A stretch of DNA of 64,000 nt. It comes from Brachybacterium sp. EE-P12 (GTDB taxonomy: Bacteria; Actinomycetota; Actinomycetes; Actinomycetales; Dermabacteraceae). The notes beneath the pieces were generated by a model that saw nothing but the letters and a program-made list of their open reading frames with translations, did not search any database and had not been told where the DNA came from. Positions within the stretch are counted from its first letter, which is position 1. Every line of letters begins with the position of its first letter. Below are positions 38,505 to 46,086 of this stretch, one piece after another. The DNA lies in the NCBI RefSeq assembly GCF_003711805.1, contig NZ_QXCP01000004.1, positions 186,001 through 250,000 of the forward strand, given 5' to 3'. The translations under genes were made by a program, and so were the position numbers.

Positions 38505-40241
38505 TCACATCTGCTGCGGAGCGTTCACCCCGAGCGCGTCCAGACCCTCCACCAGCACCCGCTCGGTGAGCTCGGCGAGGGCGAGCCGGCCGGCCCGCAC
38601 CTCGGCGTCGGCCTCCTTGAGGATGGGGGAGGCGTCGTAGAAGGCGGTGAACGCCTGCGCGAGGGAGAAGAGATAGGCGCACAGGCGGTGCGGCTCGTAC
38701 TCGGCGCCGACGGCGGCGAGCGTCGGCCCGAACTCGAGCAGCTGCAGGGCCAGCGCCCGCTCCGCGTCGTTCGCGACCAGCGGCGCCTCGGCGGCGGTGA
38801 CGCCCTCGGCGGCGGCGCGGCGGCCGATCGAGCGGATCCGCGCCACCGCGTACTGCAGGTAGGGGGCGGTGTTGCCGGTCAGCGCGAGCATCCGGTCGAG
38901 GTCGAAGGTGTAGTCGGAGTCGTGCGCGGTGGAGAGGTCGGCGTACTTCACGCCCCCGATGCCGATGTCGTGCGCGATCTGCTCCCGCTCCGCCTCGGGC
39001 AGGTCGGGGCGCAGCTCGTCGATGACGGTGCGGGCCGTGGCCACGGCCTCCTCGAGCAGGGCCATGAGCCGCAGCGAAGCGCCGGAGCGGGTGCGCAGGA
39101 TCTTCCCGTCCTCGCCGAGGACGGAGCCGATCTTCACATGCGTCGGCTCGACGCTCTCCGGCAGCCAGCCGGCCTCGCTCGCGGTGGTGAACACCATGCG
39201 GAAGTGGAGCTCCTGCGCGGTGCCGACGACATACGCGATGCGGTCCGCGCCGAGGTCGCGCACCCGGTGCCGGATCGCGGCGAGGTCCGTGGTGGCGTAG
39301 CCGTAGCCGCCGTCGGACTTGCGGATGATCAGCGGGAGCGGCTGCTCGTCCCGGCCCGTGAAGCCCTCGGGGAAGACGCACAGCGCGCCGTCGGAGATCC
39401 GGGCGATGCCGTCGGCCTCGAGGTCCTCGCACACGCTCTCGAGCTGGTCGTTGTAGGTGGACTCCCCGGCGAGGTGCTCATCGGTGAGCGTCACGTCGAG
39501 CATGTCGTAGATGCGGTGGAAGTACTGCTTGGACAGGTCCACGAGGTTCGTCCAGATGCGCAGCGACTCCGCGTCCCCGGACTGCAGGGTCGCCACGCGC
39601 CGCCGGGCGCGCTCGGCGAAGTCCCCGCCCCCGTCGAACTTCGCGCGGGCCGCCTGGTAGAACGCGTTGGGGTCCGTCTTGAGCAGCTCCGCCTCGGGGC
39701 CGTCCTCGCCCACCTCGAGGAGGTGCTCGATGAGCATGCCGAAGGGGGTGCCCCAGTCGCCGATGTGGTTCTGGCGCACGACGGCGTGGCCGAGCTTCTC
39801 GAGCGTGCGCACGATCGAGTCGCCGACGACCGTGGTGCGCAGATGGCCGACGTGCATCTCCTTGGCGACGTTCGGCGCGGAGTAGTCGACCACCACGGTC
39901 TCGGCGCGCTCGGGGACGGGGGCGCCGAGTCGCGGATCGGCGGCGAGCTCGGCGGCCTGCGCGGCGACCCAGTCGGTGCGCAGGCGGATGTTCAGGAAGC
40001 CCGGTCCCGCGATCTGAGGTTCCTCCGCGATGTCGGAGAGCTCCACATGGGCGAGGATGTCCGCGGCGATGTCGCGGGGCTTGCGGCCCAGGCGCTTGGC
40101 GAGCCCCATCGCGGCGTTGCACTGGAAGTCCGCGAACTGGGAGGGGCGGATGATCGGGTCGGCCTCCGCGTGCTCGGGCCCGAAGGCGGCGGCGAAGGCG
40201 GACTGGAAGCGCTGGGTCAGCACGATCTCGGGAGCAGGCAT
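38505..40241 (-). CDS. argS: Arginyl-tRNA synthetase
   Basis: A 578-residue class I synthetase that charges tRNA-Arg. The N-terminal add-1 domain (about 1-100) precedes the HxGH signature in EMHVGHLRTTVVG (about residues 127-139). The second signature is degenerate (GEDGKILRTRSG), as is normal for ArgRS, where KMSKS is often lost. The C-terminal anticodon domain (about 455-578) ends with the family's conserved DALGVNAPQQM. ATG 40241 is set by TACCCT six bases upstream; a frame extension to 40268 lacks a start signal. It diverges from yccF across an 80-bp region that is a large inverted repeat. Confidence 0.95.
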   Translation of the reverse strand: MPAPEIVLTQRFQSAFAAAFGPEHAEADPIIRPSQFADFQCNAAMGLAKRLGRKPRDIAADILAHVELSDIAEEPQIAGPGFLNIRLRTDWVAAQAAELAADPRLGAPVPERAETVVVDYSAPNVAKEMHVGHLRTTVVGDSIVRTLEKLGHAVVRQNHIGDWGTPFGMLIEHLLEVGEDGPEAELLKTDPNAFYQAARAKFDGGGDFAERARRRVATLQSGDAESLRIWTNLVDLSKQYFHRIYDMLDVTLTDEHLAGESTYNDQLESVCEDLEADGIARISDGALCVFPEGFTGRDEQPLPLIIRKSDGGYGYATTDLAAIRHRVRDLGADRIAYVVGTAQELHFRMVFTTASEAGWLPESVEPTHVKIGSVLGEDGKILRTRSGASLRLMALLEEAVATARTVIDELRPDLPEAEREQIAHDIGIGGVKYADLSTAHDSDYTFDLDRMLALTGNTAPYLQYAVARIRSIGRRAAAEGVTAAEAPLVANDAERALALQLLEFGPTLAAVGAEYEPHRLCAYLFSLAQAFTAFYDASPILKEADAEVRAGRLALAELTERVLVEGLDALGVNAPQQM

Positions 40242-40247
40242 GCGCCC

Positions 40248-40253
40248 AGGGTA
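40248..40253 (-). promoter_or_regulatory. -10 hexamer (TACCCT), leaderless promoter of argS
   Basis: Minus-strand TACCCT, spacer TGGGCG-C frame of six bases, ATG 40241. Confidence 0.65.
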
Positions 40254-40309
40254 GTGGGCGCGCCGCACGGCCGGGGGACAGCCCCCTGGCCGCGGACGGG
40301 CACGGTGCC

Positions 40310-40315
40310 TACCCT
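40310..40315 (+). promoter_or_regulatory. -10 hexamer (TACCCT), leaderless promoter of the yccF operon
   Basis: TACCCT, six bases, ATG 40322; identical over 17 bases to the argS promoter on the other strand. Confidence 0.65.
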
Positions 40316-40321
40316 GGGCGC

Positions 40322-40741
40322 ATGCGTTCCCTCCTGAGCCTGGTCCTGAACATCATCTGGCTGCTGACCGCCGGCTGGTCCCTGTTCCTCGGCTATCTGC
40401 TCGCCGGCCTCCTGGCCTGCGTGCTCATCGTCACGATCCCCTTCGGCCTCGCCTCCTTCCGCATCGCCGGCTTCGTGATCTGGCCCTTCGGCCGCGAGGT
40501 CGTGGACACCGGGCGCGGCGGCGCGGTCGGCGCGATCGGCAACGTGATCTGGTTCGTGATCGCCGGCTGGTGGCTCGCGCTCGGCCATGTCGTCACCGCC
40601 CTCGCGCAGGCCGTGACGATCATCGGCCTGCCCCTCGCCTGGGCGAACATCAAGCTGATCCCCGTGACCTGCTTCCCCTTCGGCAAGGAGATCCTCGACG
40701 CGGACTCGGCCCGCGCCCGCATGCTCCCCACCGCGCGGTGA
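40322..40741 (+). CDS. yccF: YccF-domain inner membrane protein
   Basis: A 139-residue protein with two copies of the YccF repeat, each a hydrophobic pair. In the first, NIIWLLTAGWSLFLGYLLAG is followed by ITIPFGLASFRIAGFVIWPFGR; in the second, NVIWFVIAGWWLALGHVVTA is followed by IIGLPLAWANIKLIPVTCFPFGKE. The conserved pattern G-N-xx-W and I-P-F/L-G marks the family, whose function is unknown. It is the first of five genes joined by 4-bp overlaps, so it is made in step with the enzymes downstream and may be their membrane partner. Confidence 0.88.
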   Translation: MRSLLSLVLNIIWLLTAGWSLFLGYLLAGLLACVLIVTIPFGLASFRIAGFVIWPFGREVVDTGRGGAVGAIGNVIWFVIAGWWLALGHVVTALAQAVTIIGLPLAWANIKLIPVTCFPFGKEILDADSARARMLPTAR

Positions 40742-41238
40742 ACGCCCTCCCGGCCGTCGACGAGACGGAGTACCGGCGCCTCAGCGACCTGCTCGCCGTG
40801 GGCCTCGCCGTGGTCAGCACCCGGGTGGGACCCCACGACCTGCTGGTGACCGTCGACTCCTATCTGGACATCTCCTACGACCCGCCGACGATGGGGATCG
40901 CCCTGTACGGGCTCTCCCGTGCCGCCGAGGCGGTCGAGGAGGCCGGTCACTGCTGCCTGAGCCTGCTCGCCGAGGACCAGCAGCATCTCGCCGACCGCTT
41001 CGGCACCCCGGGCGCGCCGCTGCAGGGGATGCTCTCCGGGATCGAGGCGGGACGCACCGGCGACGGGGACGCGATCCTGCCCGGCGCCCTCGCCCACTTC
41101 GCCCTCCGCATCACCCAGGGCGTGGACGCGGCGACCCATCGGCTCCTGATCGGCCCTGTCGTCGAGATGGGGCAGGGGAGCGCGGACGCGGGACCGGCGA
41201 TCCGGTTCGCGGGCGAGAAGCGGGAGCTGCGCGCGTGA
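40738..41238 (+). CDS. Flavin reductase-like FMN-binding protein
   Basis: A 166-residue cytoplasmic protein of the flavin-reductase-like (split-barrel) domain. The pattern fits the family: LSDLLAVGLAVVSTRVGPHDLLVTVDSYLDISYDPPTMGIALYG at the start, with PPTMGIAL corresponding to the FMN-phosphate loop, then AGHCCLSLLAEDQQHLADRFG in the middle. The partner or electron acceptor is unknown. GTG start in a 4-bp overlap with yccF; stop in a 4-bp overlap with the esterase. The longer frame into yccF is a shadow. Confidence 0.8.
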   Translation: MNALPAVDETEYRRLSDLLAVGLAVVSTRVGPHDLLVTVDSYLDISYDPPTMGIALYGLSRAAEAVEEAGHCCLSLLAEDQQHLADRFGTPGAPLQGMLSGIEAGRTGDGDAILPGALAHFALRITQGVDAATHRLLIGPVVEMGQGSADAGPAIRFAGEKRELRA

Positions 41239-42170
41239 ACGCGCTGCTGCGCCTCGCACTGCGGACCGTCGCCCGGGCCGGCCGCTTCGACGTGCGTGAG
41301 GACTACCAGCGCGTGCGCGCCCTCCAGCGGCGCCTGGCCGCCCTGCCCCCGACCCGCTACCGCACGCCCACCTGGGACACCTTCTCCGACGCGCCCGACG
41401 GCCACCGGGTGCCGGTGCGGGTGTTCACCCCCGAGCAGCGCCGCCGCGAGGACCTGCTGCTGTTCTTCCACGGCGGCGGCTGGGTTACCGGCGACATCGA
41501 GAGCTACACCCCCGCCTGTGCCACGATGGCGGACCTCACCGGCTGTCGCGTCGCCTCCGTCGACTACCGCCTCGCCCCCGAGCATCCTTTCCCCGCCGGT
41601 CTCGAGGACTGCTACGGCGTCGCCCGGGGCCTGCTCGAGGACCCGGTTCGCGCCGGGCTCGAGGACCCGGAGCGGATCGTGCTGGTGGGCGACTCCGCCG
41701 GCGGGAACCTCGCCGCGGCCGTCTCGCTGCTGCTGCGCGAGAGCGGGCACCGCGTCCCCTCCCGCCAGATCCTGCTCTATCCCGTCACGCACTGGGATCA
41801 CGACCCGGCGACCTCGCCCTTCGAGTCCGTGCGCCGGCTCGGGGACCGCTACCGGCTGACCAGCACCGAGGTGCAGGACTATCTCGAGCTGTACGTCCCC
41901 GACCCCGCGCTGCGAAGCAGCCGGCTGGTCGCCCCGCTGATGGCAGAGGACCTCGCCGGCCAGCCCGACACGCTCGTGCTCAGCGCCGGGCTGGACCTGC
42001 TCTGCGACGAGGGGGAGGCCTACGGGCGGGCCCTCGCCGAGGCCGGGAACCGGGTGCGGATCCACCGCCTCGAGGAGGCGCTGCACGGCGTGATCACCCT
42101 GCCCCGCTTCGCCCGCCCCCTGAAGGAGGCGTACGCGGTCATCGACGAGTTCCTGGAGCAGGGGCCGTGA
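41235..42170 (+). CDS. Alpha/beta-hydrolase fold-3 esterase (HSL family)
   Basis: A 311-residue carboxylesterase-type enzyme. The oxyanion motif is FFHGGGWVTG (about 75-84), the nucleophile elbow GDSAGG (Ser about 156), with an acidic residue in GLDLLCDEG and His in ALHGVITLPR near the C terminus. All triad members are present, unlike the related protein at 36769. The family cleaves short acyl esters. It sits between a flavin reductase and an acyltransferase, suggesting an acyl-ester cycle, with this enzyme removing and the next one adding an acyl group (inference). GTG start, 4-bp overlaps on both sides. Confidence 0.88.
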   Translation: MNALLRLALRTVARAGRFDVREDYQRVRALQRRLAALPPTRYRTPTWDTFSDAPDGHRVPVRVFTPEQRRREDLLLFFHGGGWVTGDIESYTPACATMADLTGCRVASVDYRLAPEHPFPAGLEDCYGVARGLLEDPVRAGLEDPERIVLVGDSAGGNLAAAVSLLLRESGHRVPSRQILLYPVTHWDHDPATSPFESVRRLGDRYRLTSTEVQDYLELYVPDPALRSSRLVAPLMAEDLAGQPDTLVLSAGLDLLCDEGEAYGRALAEAGNRVRIHRLEEALHGVITLPRFARPLKEAYAVIDEFLEQGP

Positions 42171-43588
42171 GGCTGCGGCCGCCGACGCGCCGGCGACGCT
42201 GGGTGCGGCTGGACAACGCCTCGAACATCTTCCTCGCCGCACGCAGCGACGTGGACACGAAGGTGTTCCGCATGGGCGCCGAGCTCGATCACGAGGTCGA
42301 TCCGGTGCTGCTCCAGGAGGCGCTGGACGCGACCTTCGAGCGCTTCCCGCTCTATCACGCGGTGCTGCGCCGCGGCGTGTTCTGGTACTACCTCCAGGAC
42401 AGCGACCTGCGCCCCGTGGTCGAGCCCGAGACGGAGCACAGCTGCGCCCCGATCTACCAGGCCGACCGCCGCACGCTGCTGTTCCGCGTGGTCCACCACC
42501 GTCGGCGCGTGAGCCTCGAGGTCTTCCACGCCCTGTCCGACGGCACCGGTGCGCTGTGGTTCCTCAGCGCCCTGCTGGAGGACTACTGCCGACGGCGCTG
42601 CGGCGGGGGCGAGGCCGCCGTCGACGAGCGGTCCGAGCCCGAGGTCCACGAGCTGACCACCGACTCCTTCGCGCAGCATTTCCGGCGCCGCAGCCGGCAG
42701 GAACGGGCCGTGCACGAGGAGGAGTTCAGCCGCGAGGCGGAATCCGCGGTGCTGCGGCTCGAGGAGGAGGAGCCCGAGATCGCCGAGCCTCCCGAGGCCG
42801 AGCCCGCCCCGGAGCCTGCCCCGCCCGCCCCCGGACGGGTGCTGCATCTGCGCGGGACCCGCACCCCGGACCACCGCACCCGGCTCCTCGAGCTCACGAT
42901 GCCGGCCGCCCCCGTCATCGCGTTCGCGAAGGCGGAGGGGACGGCCATGTCGATGTACCTCACCGCCATGTTCTTCGAGGCGATCCGCCGCACCGGGGCC
43001 CTGGAGGAGGCGCCCGCCGGCACCCGGACCCTCGCCGCCTCGGTGCCGGTGAACCTGCGCCAGTTCTTCCCCTCCGCCTCGGCCCGGAACTTCTTCGCCA
43101 CCATCACCGTCTCCCACACCTACGGCCGGGGCGGGGACGGCCTCGGCGAGGTCGCCCGCGACCTGCAGGAGGCCTTCGGCGCGGAGGCCACCCCCGACGC
43201 GCTCGAGGACAAGCTGCGCCGGCTGATCCGGGTGGAGCGCTCGCCGCTGGCCCGGATCGTGCCCCGCCCGCTCAAGGACCTGCTGCTGGGGCTCGCGAAC
43301 CGGGCGAACAACCGATCGCTCACCGTCGCGATCTCCAACCTCGGCCGGGTGACGCTGCCCGAGGCTGCCGCGCCGCATGTCGGCCGGATGTTCTTCCACG
43401 TCTCCGCGGCACGGCCCCAGTTCTGCGCCATCTCCCACGCCGGGCTGCTCACGATCTCCTTCACCTCGCCCTACGTGGAGACCGCGCACGTGCGCGAGTT
43501 CGCGCGGATCCTCGCCGAGGCCGGGATCGAGGTGTCCCTGGCCGCACCGCGGACCACCGAGGCGGAGCTCGCGGAGGTGGGCCGATGA
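42167..43588 (+). CDS. Condensation-like acyltransferase (alcohol acetyltransferase type)
   Basis: A 473-residue protein of the CoA-dependent acyltransferase/condensation fold. The catalytic HxxxD motif is HALSDG at about residues 121-126 (H121, D125). A DNASNIFLAARSDVDTKVFRM start and the NLRQFFPSASARNFFATI stretch (about 290-310), with the second conserved structural motif NLGR near 390, are typical of the alcohol-acetyltransferase/PapA-like branch. A charged Glu/Pro-rich linker (about 195-225) separates the halves. The acyl donor and acceptor are unknown. It overlaps the zinc-ribbon membrane gene by 4 bp, so the two are probably a functional pair at the membrane. Confidence 0.8.
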   Translation: MRLRPPTRRRRWVRLDNASNIFLAARSDVDTKVFRMGAELDHEVDPVLLQEALDATFERFPLYHAVLRRGVFWYYLQDSDLRPVVEPETEHSCAPIYQADRRTLLFRVVHHRRRVSLEVFHALSDGTGALWFLSALLEDYCRRRCGGGEAAVDERSEPEVHELTTDSFAQHFRRRSRQERAVHEEEFSREAESAVLRLEEEEPEIAEPPEAEPAPEPAPPAPGRVLHLRGTRTPDHRTRLLELTMPAAPVIAFAKAEGTAMSMYLTAMFFEAIRRTGALEEAPAGTRTLAASVPVNLRQFFPSASARNFFATITVSHTYGRGGDGLGEVARDLQEAFGAEATPDALEDKLRRLIRVERSPLARIVPRPLKDLLLGLANRANNRSLTVAISNLGRVTLPEAAAPHVGRMFFHVSAARPQFCAISHAGLLTISFTSPYVETAHVREFARILAEAGIEVSLAAPRTTEAELAEVGR

Positions 43589-44250
43589 GGAGATGCCCGG
43601 ACTGCACCGTCGACGTCGAGGGCGGATGGACCCGCTGCCCCCTGTGCGGGAGCGCGCTCGAGGGCCGCAGCGTGCCCAGCCCCTACCCGGCCGTGCCGCT
43701 GCGCTTCACCCGTCGCCGGGTGCTGCGGGTGCTCGCGCTGACCTCGCTCGCGGTGATCGCGCTGTCCTTCCTCGCCCAGCTGCTGTTCCGTCCCGACCAG
43801 CAGGGCATCGGCGCGCTGCGCACCGTGTGGCTGGGCGTCGTGGCGACCTGGCTCGTGGTGCTGGTGGCGATCGTCAAGCGCCGCAACCTCGCGAAGTTCA
43901 TCGTCTACCTCGTCGCGCTCGCCGGCGGGGTGTGCGTGTACTGGGACTATCTCACCGGCTGGGACGCGTGGTCGCTGACCTACGTGGTGCCGATCCTGTG
44001 CGCCGCCTCGATCGTGGGCCTGGTGATCACGGTGCGCGTGGTGCGGATGCAGGTGGGAGACCACGTCGTCTACAGCGGGCTGACGGTGCTGCTGGGGCTC
44101 ACCCCGCTCGTGTTCCTGGCGCTGGGCTGGGTGGGCACCGTGATCCCCTCGGCGATCTGCGGCGGGCTGAGCGCGGCCGCGATCGTGCTGCTGCTGACGG
44201 TGCGCGGCGGAGCGGTGCGGCACGAGCTGGCCAAGCGCCTGCATCTGTAG
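43585..44250 (+). CDS. Zinc-ribbon membrane protein (DUF6320-like)
   Basis: A 221-residue protein. The first 20 residues hold a single CxxC-x(10)-CxxC zinc ribbon (C4, C7, C18, C21: CPDC and CPLC). It is followed by a linker and six hydrophobic helices (from about residue 45 to 210). I associate the layout with the DUF6320 proteins found beside condensation-like acyltransferases; function is unknown. Last gene of the coupled five-gene run. A stem-loop region follows the stop codon. Confidence 0.72.
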   Translation: MRRCPDCTVDVEGGWTRCPLCGSALEGRSVPSPYPAVPLRFTRRRVLRVLALTSLAVIALSFLAQLLFRPDQQGIGALRTVWLGVVATWLVVLVAIVKRRNLAKFIVYLVALAGGVCVYWDYLTGWDAWSLTYVVPILCAASIVGLVITVRVVRMQVGDHVVYSGLTVLLGLTPLVFLALGWVGTVIPSAICGGLSAAAIVLLLTVRGGAVRHELAKRLHL

Positions 44251-44262
44251 CGGAGCTCTCGA

Positions 44263-44305
44263 GGTCGCTCGCGACCCCGACGGCGCGCCGACGGCCGCTG
44301 CGGCC
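44263..44305 (+). terminator. Stem-loops after the five-gene chain, possible terminator
   Basis: GGTCGC-TC-GCGACC at 44263-44276, then GGCCG-CTG-CGGCC at 44293-44305. No T run follows; TAGGAT of the next gene starts 11 bases later. Confidence 0.35.
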
Positions 44306-44315
44306 CCGCGCTCCT

Positions 44316-44321
44316 TAGGAT
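44316..44321 (+). promoter_or_regulatory. Candidate -10 (TAGGAT) of the polytopic membrane protein gene
   Basis: TAGGAT with a leader of about 55 nt that includes GAGAAGG before ATG 44383. Confidence 0.4.
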
Positions 44322-44382
44322 TCACGAGAACGCATGTGCCCGTGGAAGCCCAGGGGCGACGGACGGCAGGGAGAGAAGGTCG

Positions 44383-46059
44383 ATGGACAGGGACCCGCGC
44401 GAGGACGAGACCCAGGACGCCGACTGGATCTTCGCGATCGACGACCCCCACAGCCTCCCCACCGACCGCCTGCCGAGCCGGGAGGAGTTCGACCGCTACG
44501 CGGCTCCGCTGCTCGCCCGCCGCGAGAACGGCCCCGCCCTCCCGCCCGACACCGCCACCGGCGCGATCCCCGCGATCGAGGACGACGCAGCGGAGGCGCC
44601 GGACGGCGGCGGCGAGGACGTGGTCGCCCCGCTCGCCCGCCCCCGGGTCGTCTCCTACGCCCGTTCCGGCACCACCCCGAACGCGGAGGACGACGAGATC
44701 CCGATCGCGGGCTTCCAGCTCCCGGAGCGGTTCAAGGACCTGGGGCTGTTCGACGCGCTGCGCGACGTGCTCGCCCTGATCTGCCTCACCGCGGCGCTGA
44801 CCACGGTCTTCACCGTCGCCCACAGCCCGGTGCTGGACCTGCTGGGCAAGATCGCGATCGGCCTCGCGCTGGCCGCGCTCGTCGCCGTCCACGCCCTGCG
44901 CTGGATCCCGGCGTCCCCTCCGCTGCGGGCGCTGCGCGTGCTGCGGATGGCGGGCATGGCCCCCGCCCTGCTGGTCGCCGTGCTCGTCCTCGGCGCTGAC
45001 CTCGTGCTGTCCCTGCCCGTGCTCTTCGCGCCGCTTCCGGACGGCCCGCCCGTCGGCATCGGCGTGGGCGTGCCGCTGCTGCTGCTCGGCGCGATCCTCG
45101 GCATCGAGCCCCGCGCCCATGAGGGCTATCTCCCGCAGGAGCGGGCCCGCCGCATCGCCCGCCAGGTGCTGCTGGGGGTGGGGATCGCTGCGGCCGCCGC
45201 CCTGCTGCTCGCCCTCGTGATGATCGTCGGCCGCCTGTTCACGACGGGCTGGCCGTTCTCCCTGGGCGCCTTCGCGAACACGCTGATCTCGGCGCTGCTG
45301 CTCGCCGTGGTCCTCGCCTCCGCGCTGCGCCGCGACCGCTCCTGGTACGTCTTCTCCACCGCGGTCGCCGCGGCGCTCGCGATCGGAGCACTGGCCGACA
45401 ACAGCCTCGGCCTGCAGTTCGCGGCCCCGGCGAGCGTCGCGACCGGCTACGTCTACCTGCCCTTCCTCTTCGCGGCGCTGGGGCTGATGATCTCCCGCTC
45501 CTTCGTGCGCTCGATGCCGCTGTCCTTCCGCCGCACGGACTGGCTCGTGTACTCCGTGCGCGCCCTCGAGCTCAGCGCCCTCATGCACACCGCCGCCGTG
45601 CTGTGGCACCTGCTGATCGCGCTCGCGGCGACCTCCGCCCCCGTCGCCGGCGGCCCCGTGCTCCACCTCATCGACGCCGTGGTCTGCGCCTGCTTCGTCG
45701 TCGTCTCCCTGTTCGGCCGCACCGCGCTGCTGTCCCGGCCCGCGCTCAGCGCCCGCGCCAGCGGCGTCGTCGCCTCGCTGGTCCTCGTCGTCGTCGGCTT
45801 CCTCGACGTCATCGTGAACTCCATCGCGACCGCGAGCGGGGCGGGACTGGTCACCGGCGGCGTCGCGCTCGTGCTCGGCATCGCGACCGCGCTCATGCTC
45901 ACCGTCCCCGCGCCCGTCCGCGACGAGTTCGGCGCCCCGGACATCACCCGCATGTTCGCCGACTTCCGGGCCCGCGACAACGGCCGCGTCTCGCTGCTGG
46001 ACCTCGTCCCCGACGTCACCGAGGCCACCGCCGAGCGCAAGCCCTTCCCCCGCCGCTGA
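44383..46059 (+). CDS. Large polytopic membrane protein, family not recognised
   Basis: A 558-residue protein. The first 100 residues are acidic and probably cytoplasmic. The rest has about twelve hydrophobic segments, starting near residue 128 (VLALICLTAALTTVFTVA) and running to about 500, followed by a short soluble tail ending in RKPFPRR. No nucleotide-binding, transport or enzymatic motif was identified. A central loop (LGIEPRAHEGYLPQERARR, about 244-262) is the longest cytoplasmic part. ATG supported by GAGAAGG. It lies 27 bp upstream of a uracil permease gene and may be co-transcribed, but a joint role is not evident. Confidence 0.65.
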   Translation: MDRDPREDETQDADWIFAIDDPHSLPTDRLPSREEFDRYAAPLLARRENGPALPPDTATGAIPAIEDDAAEAPDGGGEDVVAPLARPRVVSYARSGTTPNAEDDEIPIAGFQLPERFKDLGLFDALRDVLALICLTAALTTVFTVAHSPVLDLLGKIAIGLALAALVAVHALRWIPASPPLRALRVLRMAGMAPALLVAVLVLGADLVLSLPVLFAPLPDGPPVGIGVGVPLLLLGAILGIEPRAHEGYLPQERARRIARQVLLGVGIAAAAALLLALVMIVGRLFTTGWPFSLGAFANTLISALLLAVVLASALRRDRSWYVFSTAVAAALAIGALADNSLGLQFAAPASVATGYVYLPFLFAALGLMISRSFVRSMPLSFRRTDWLVYSVRALELSALMHTAAVLWHLLIALAATSAPVAGGPVLHLIDAVVCACFVVVSLFGRTALLSRPALSARASGVVASLVLVVVGFLDVIVNSIATASGAGLVTGGVALVLGIATALMLTVPAPVRDEFGAPDITRMFADFRARDNGRVSLLDLVPDVTEATAERKPFPRR

Positions 46060-46086
46060 CCGGCCCCGCCCCACCTCTGGAGACCC

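Larger units (their letters stand above)
40238..40325. repeat. Large dyad with 17-bp perfect arms between argS and yccF
   Basis: GCATGCGCCCAGGGTAG at 40238-40254 and its exact complement at 40309-40325. Each arm holds one gene's -10 (TACCCT), six-base spacer and start codon. The centre has a second inverted repeat, GGCC-GGGGG-ACAG-CCCCC-T-GGCC at 40269-40291. So both promoters are copies of each other facing outward. Confidence 0.75.
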
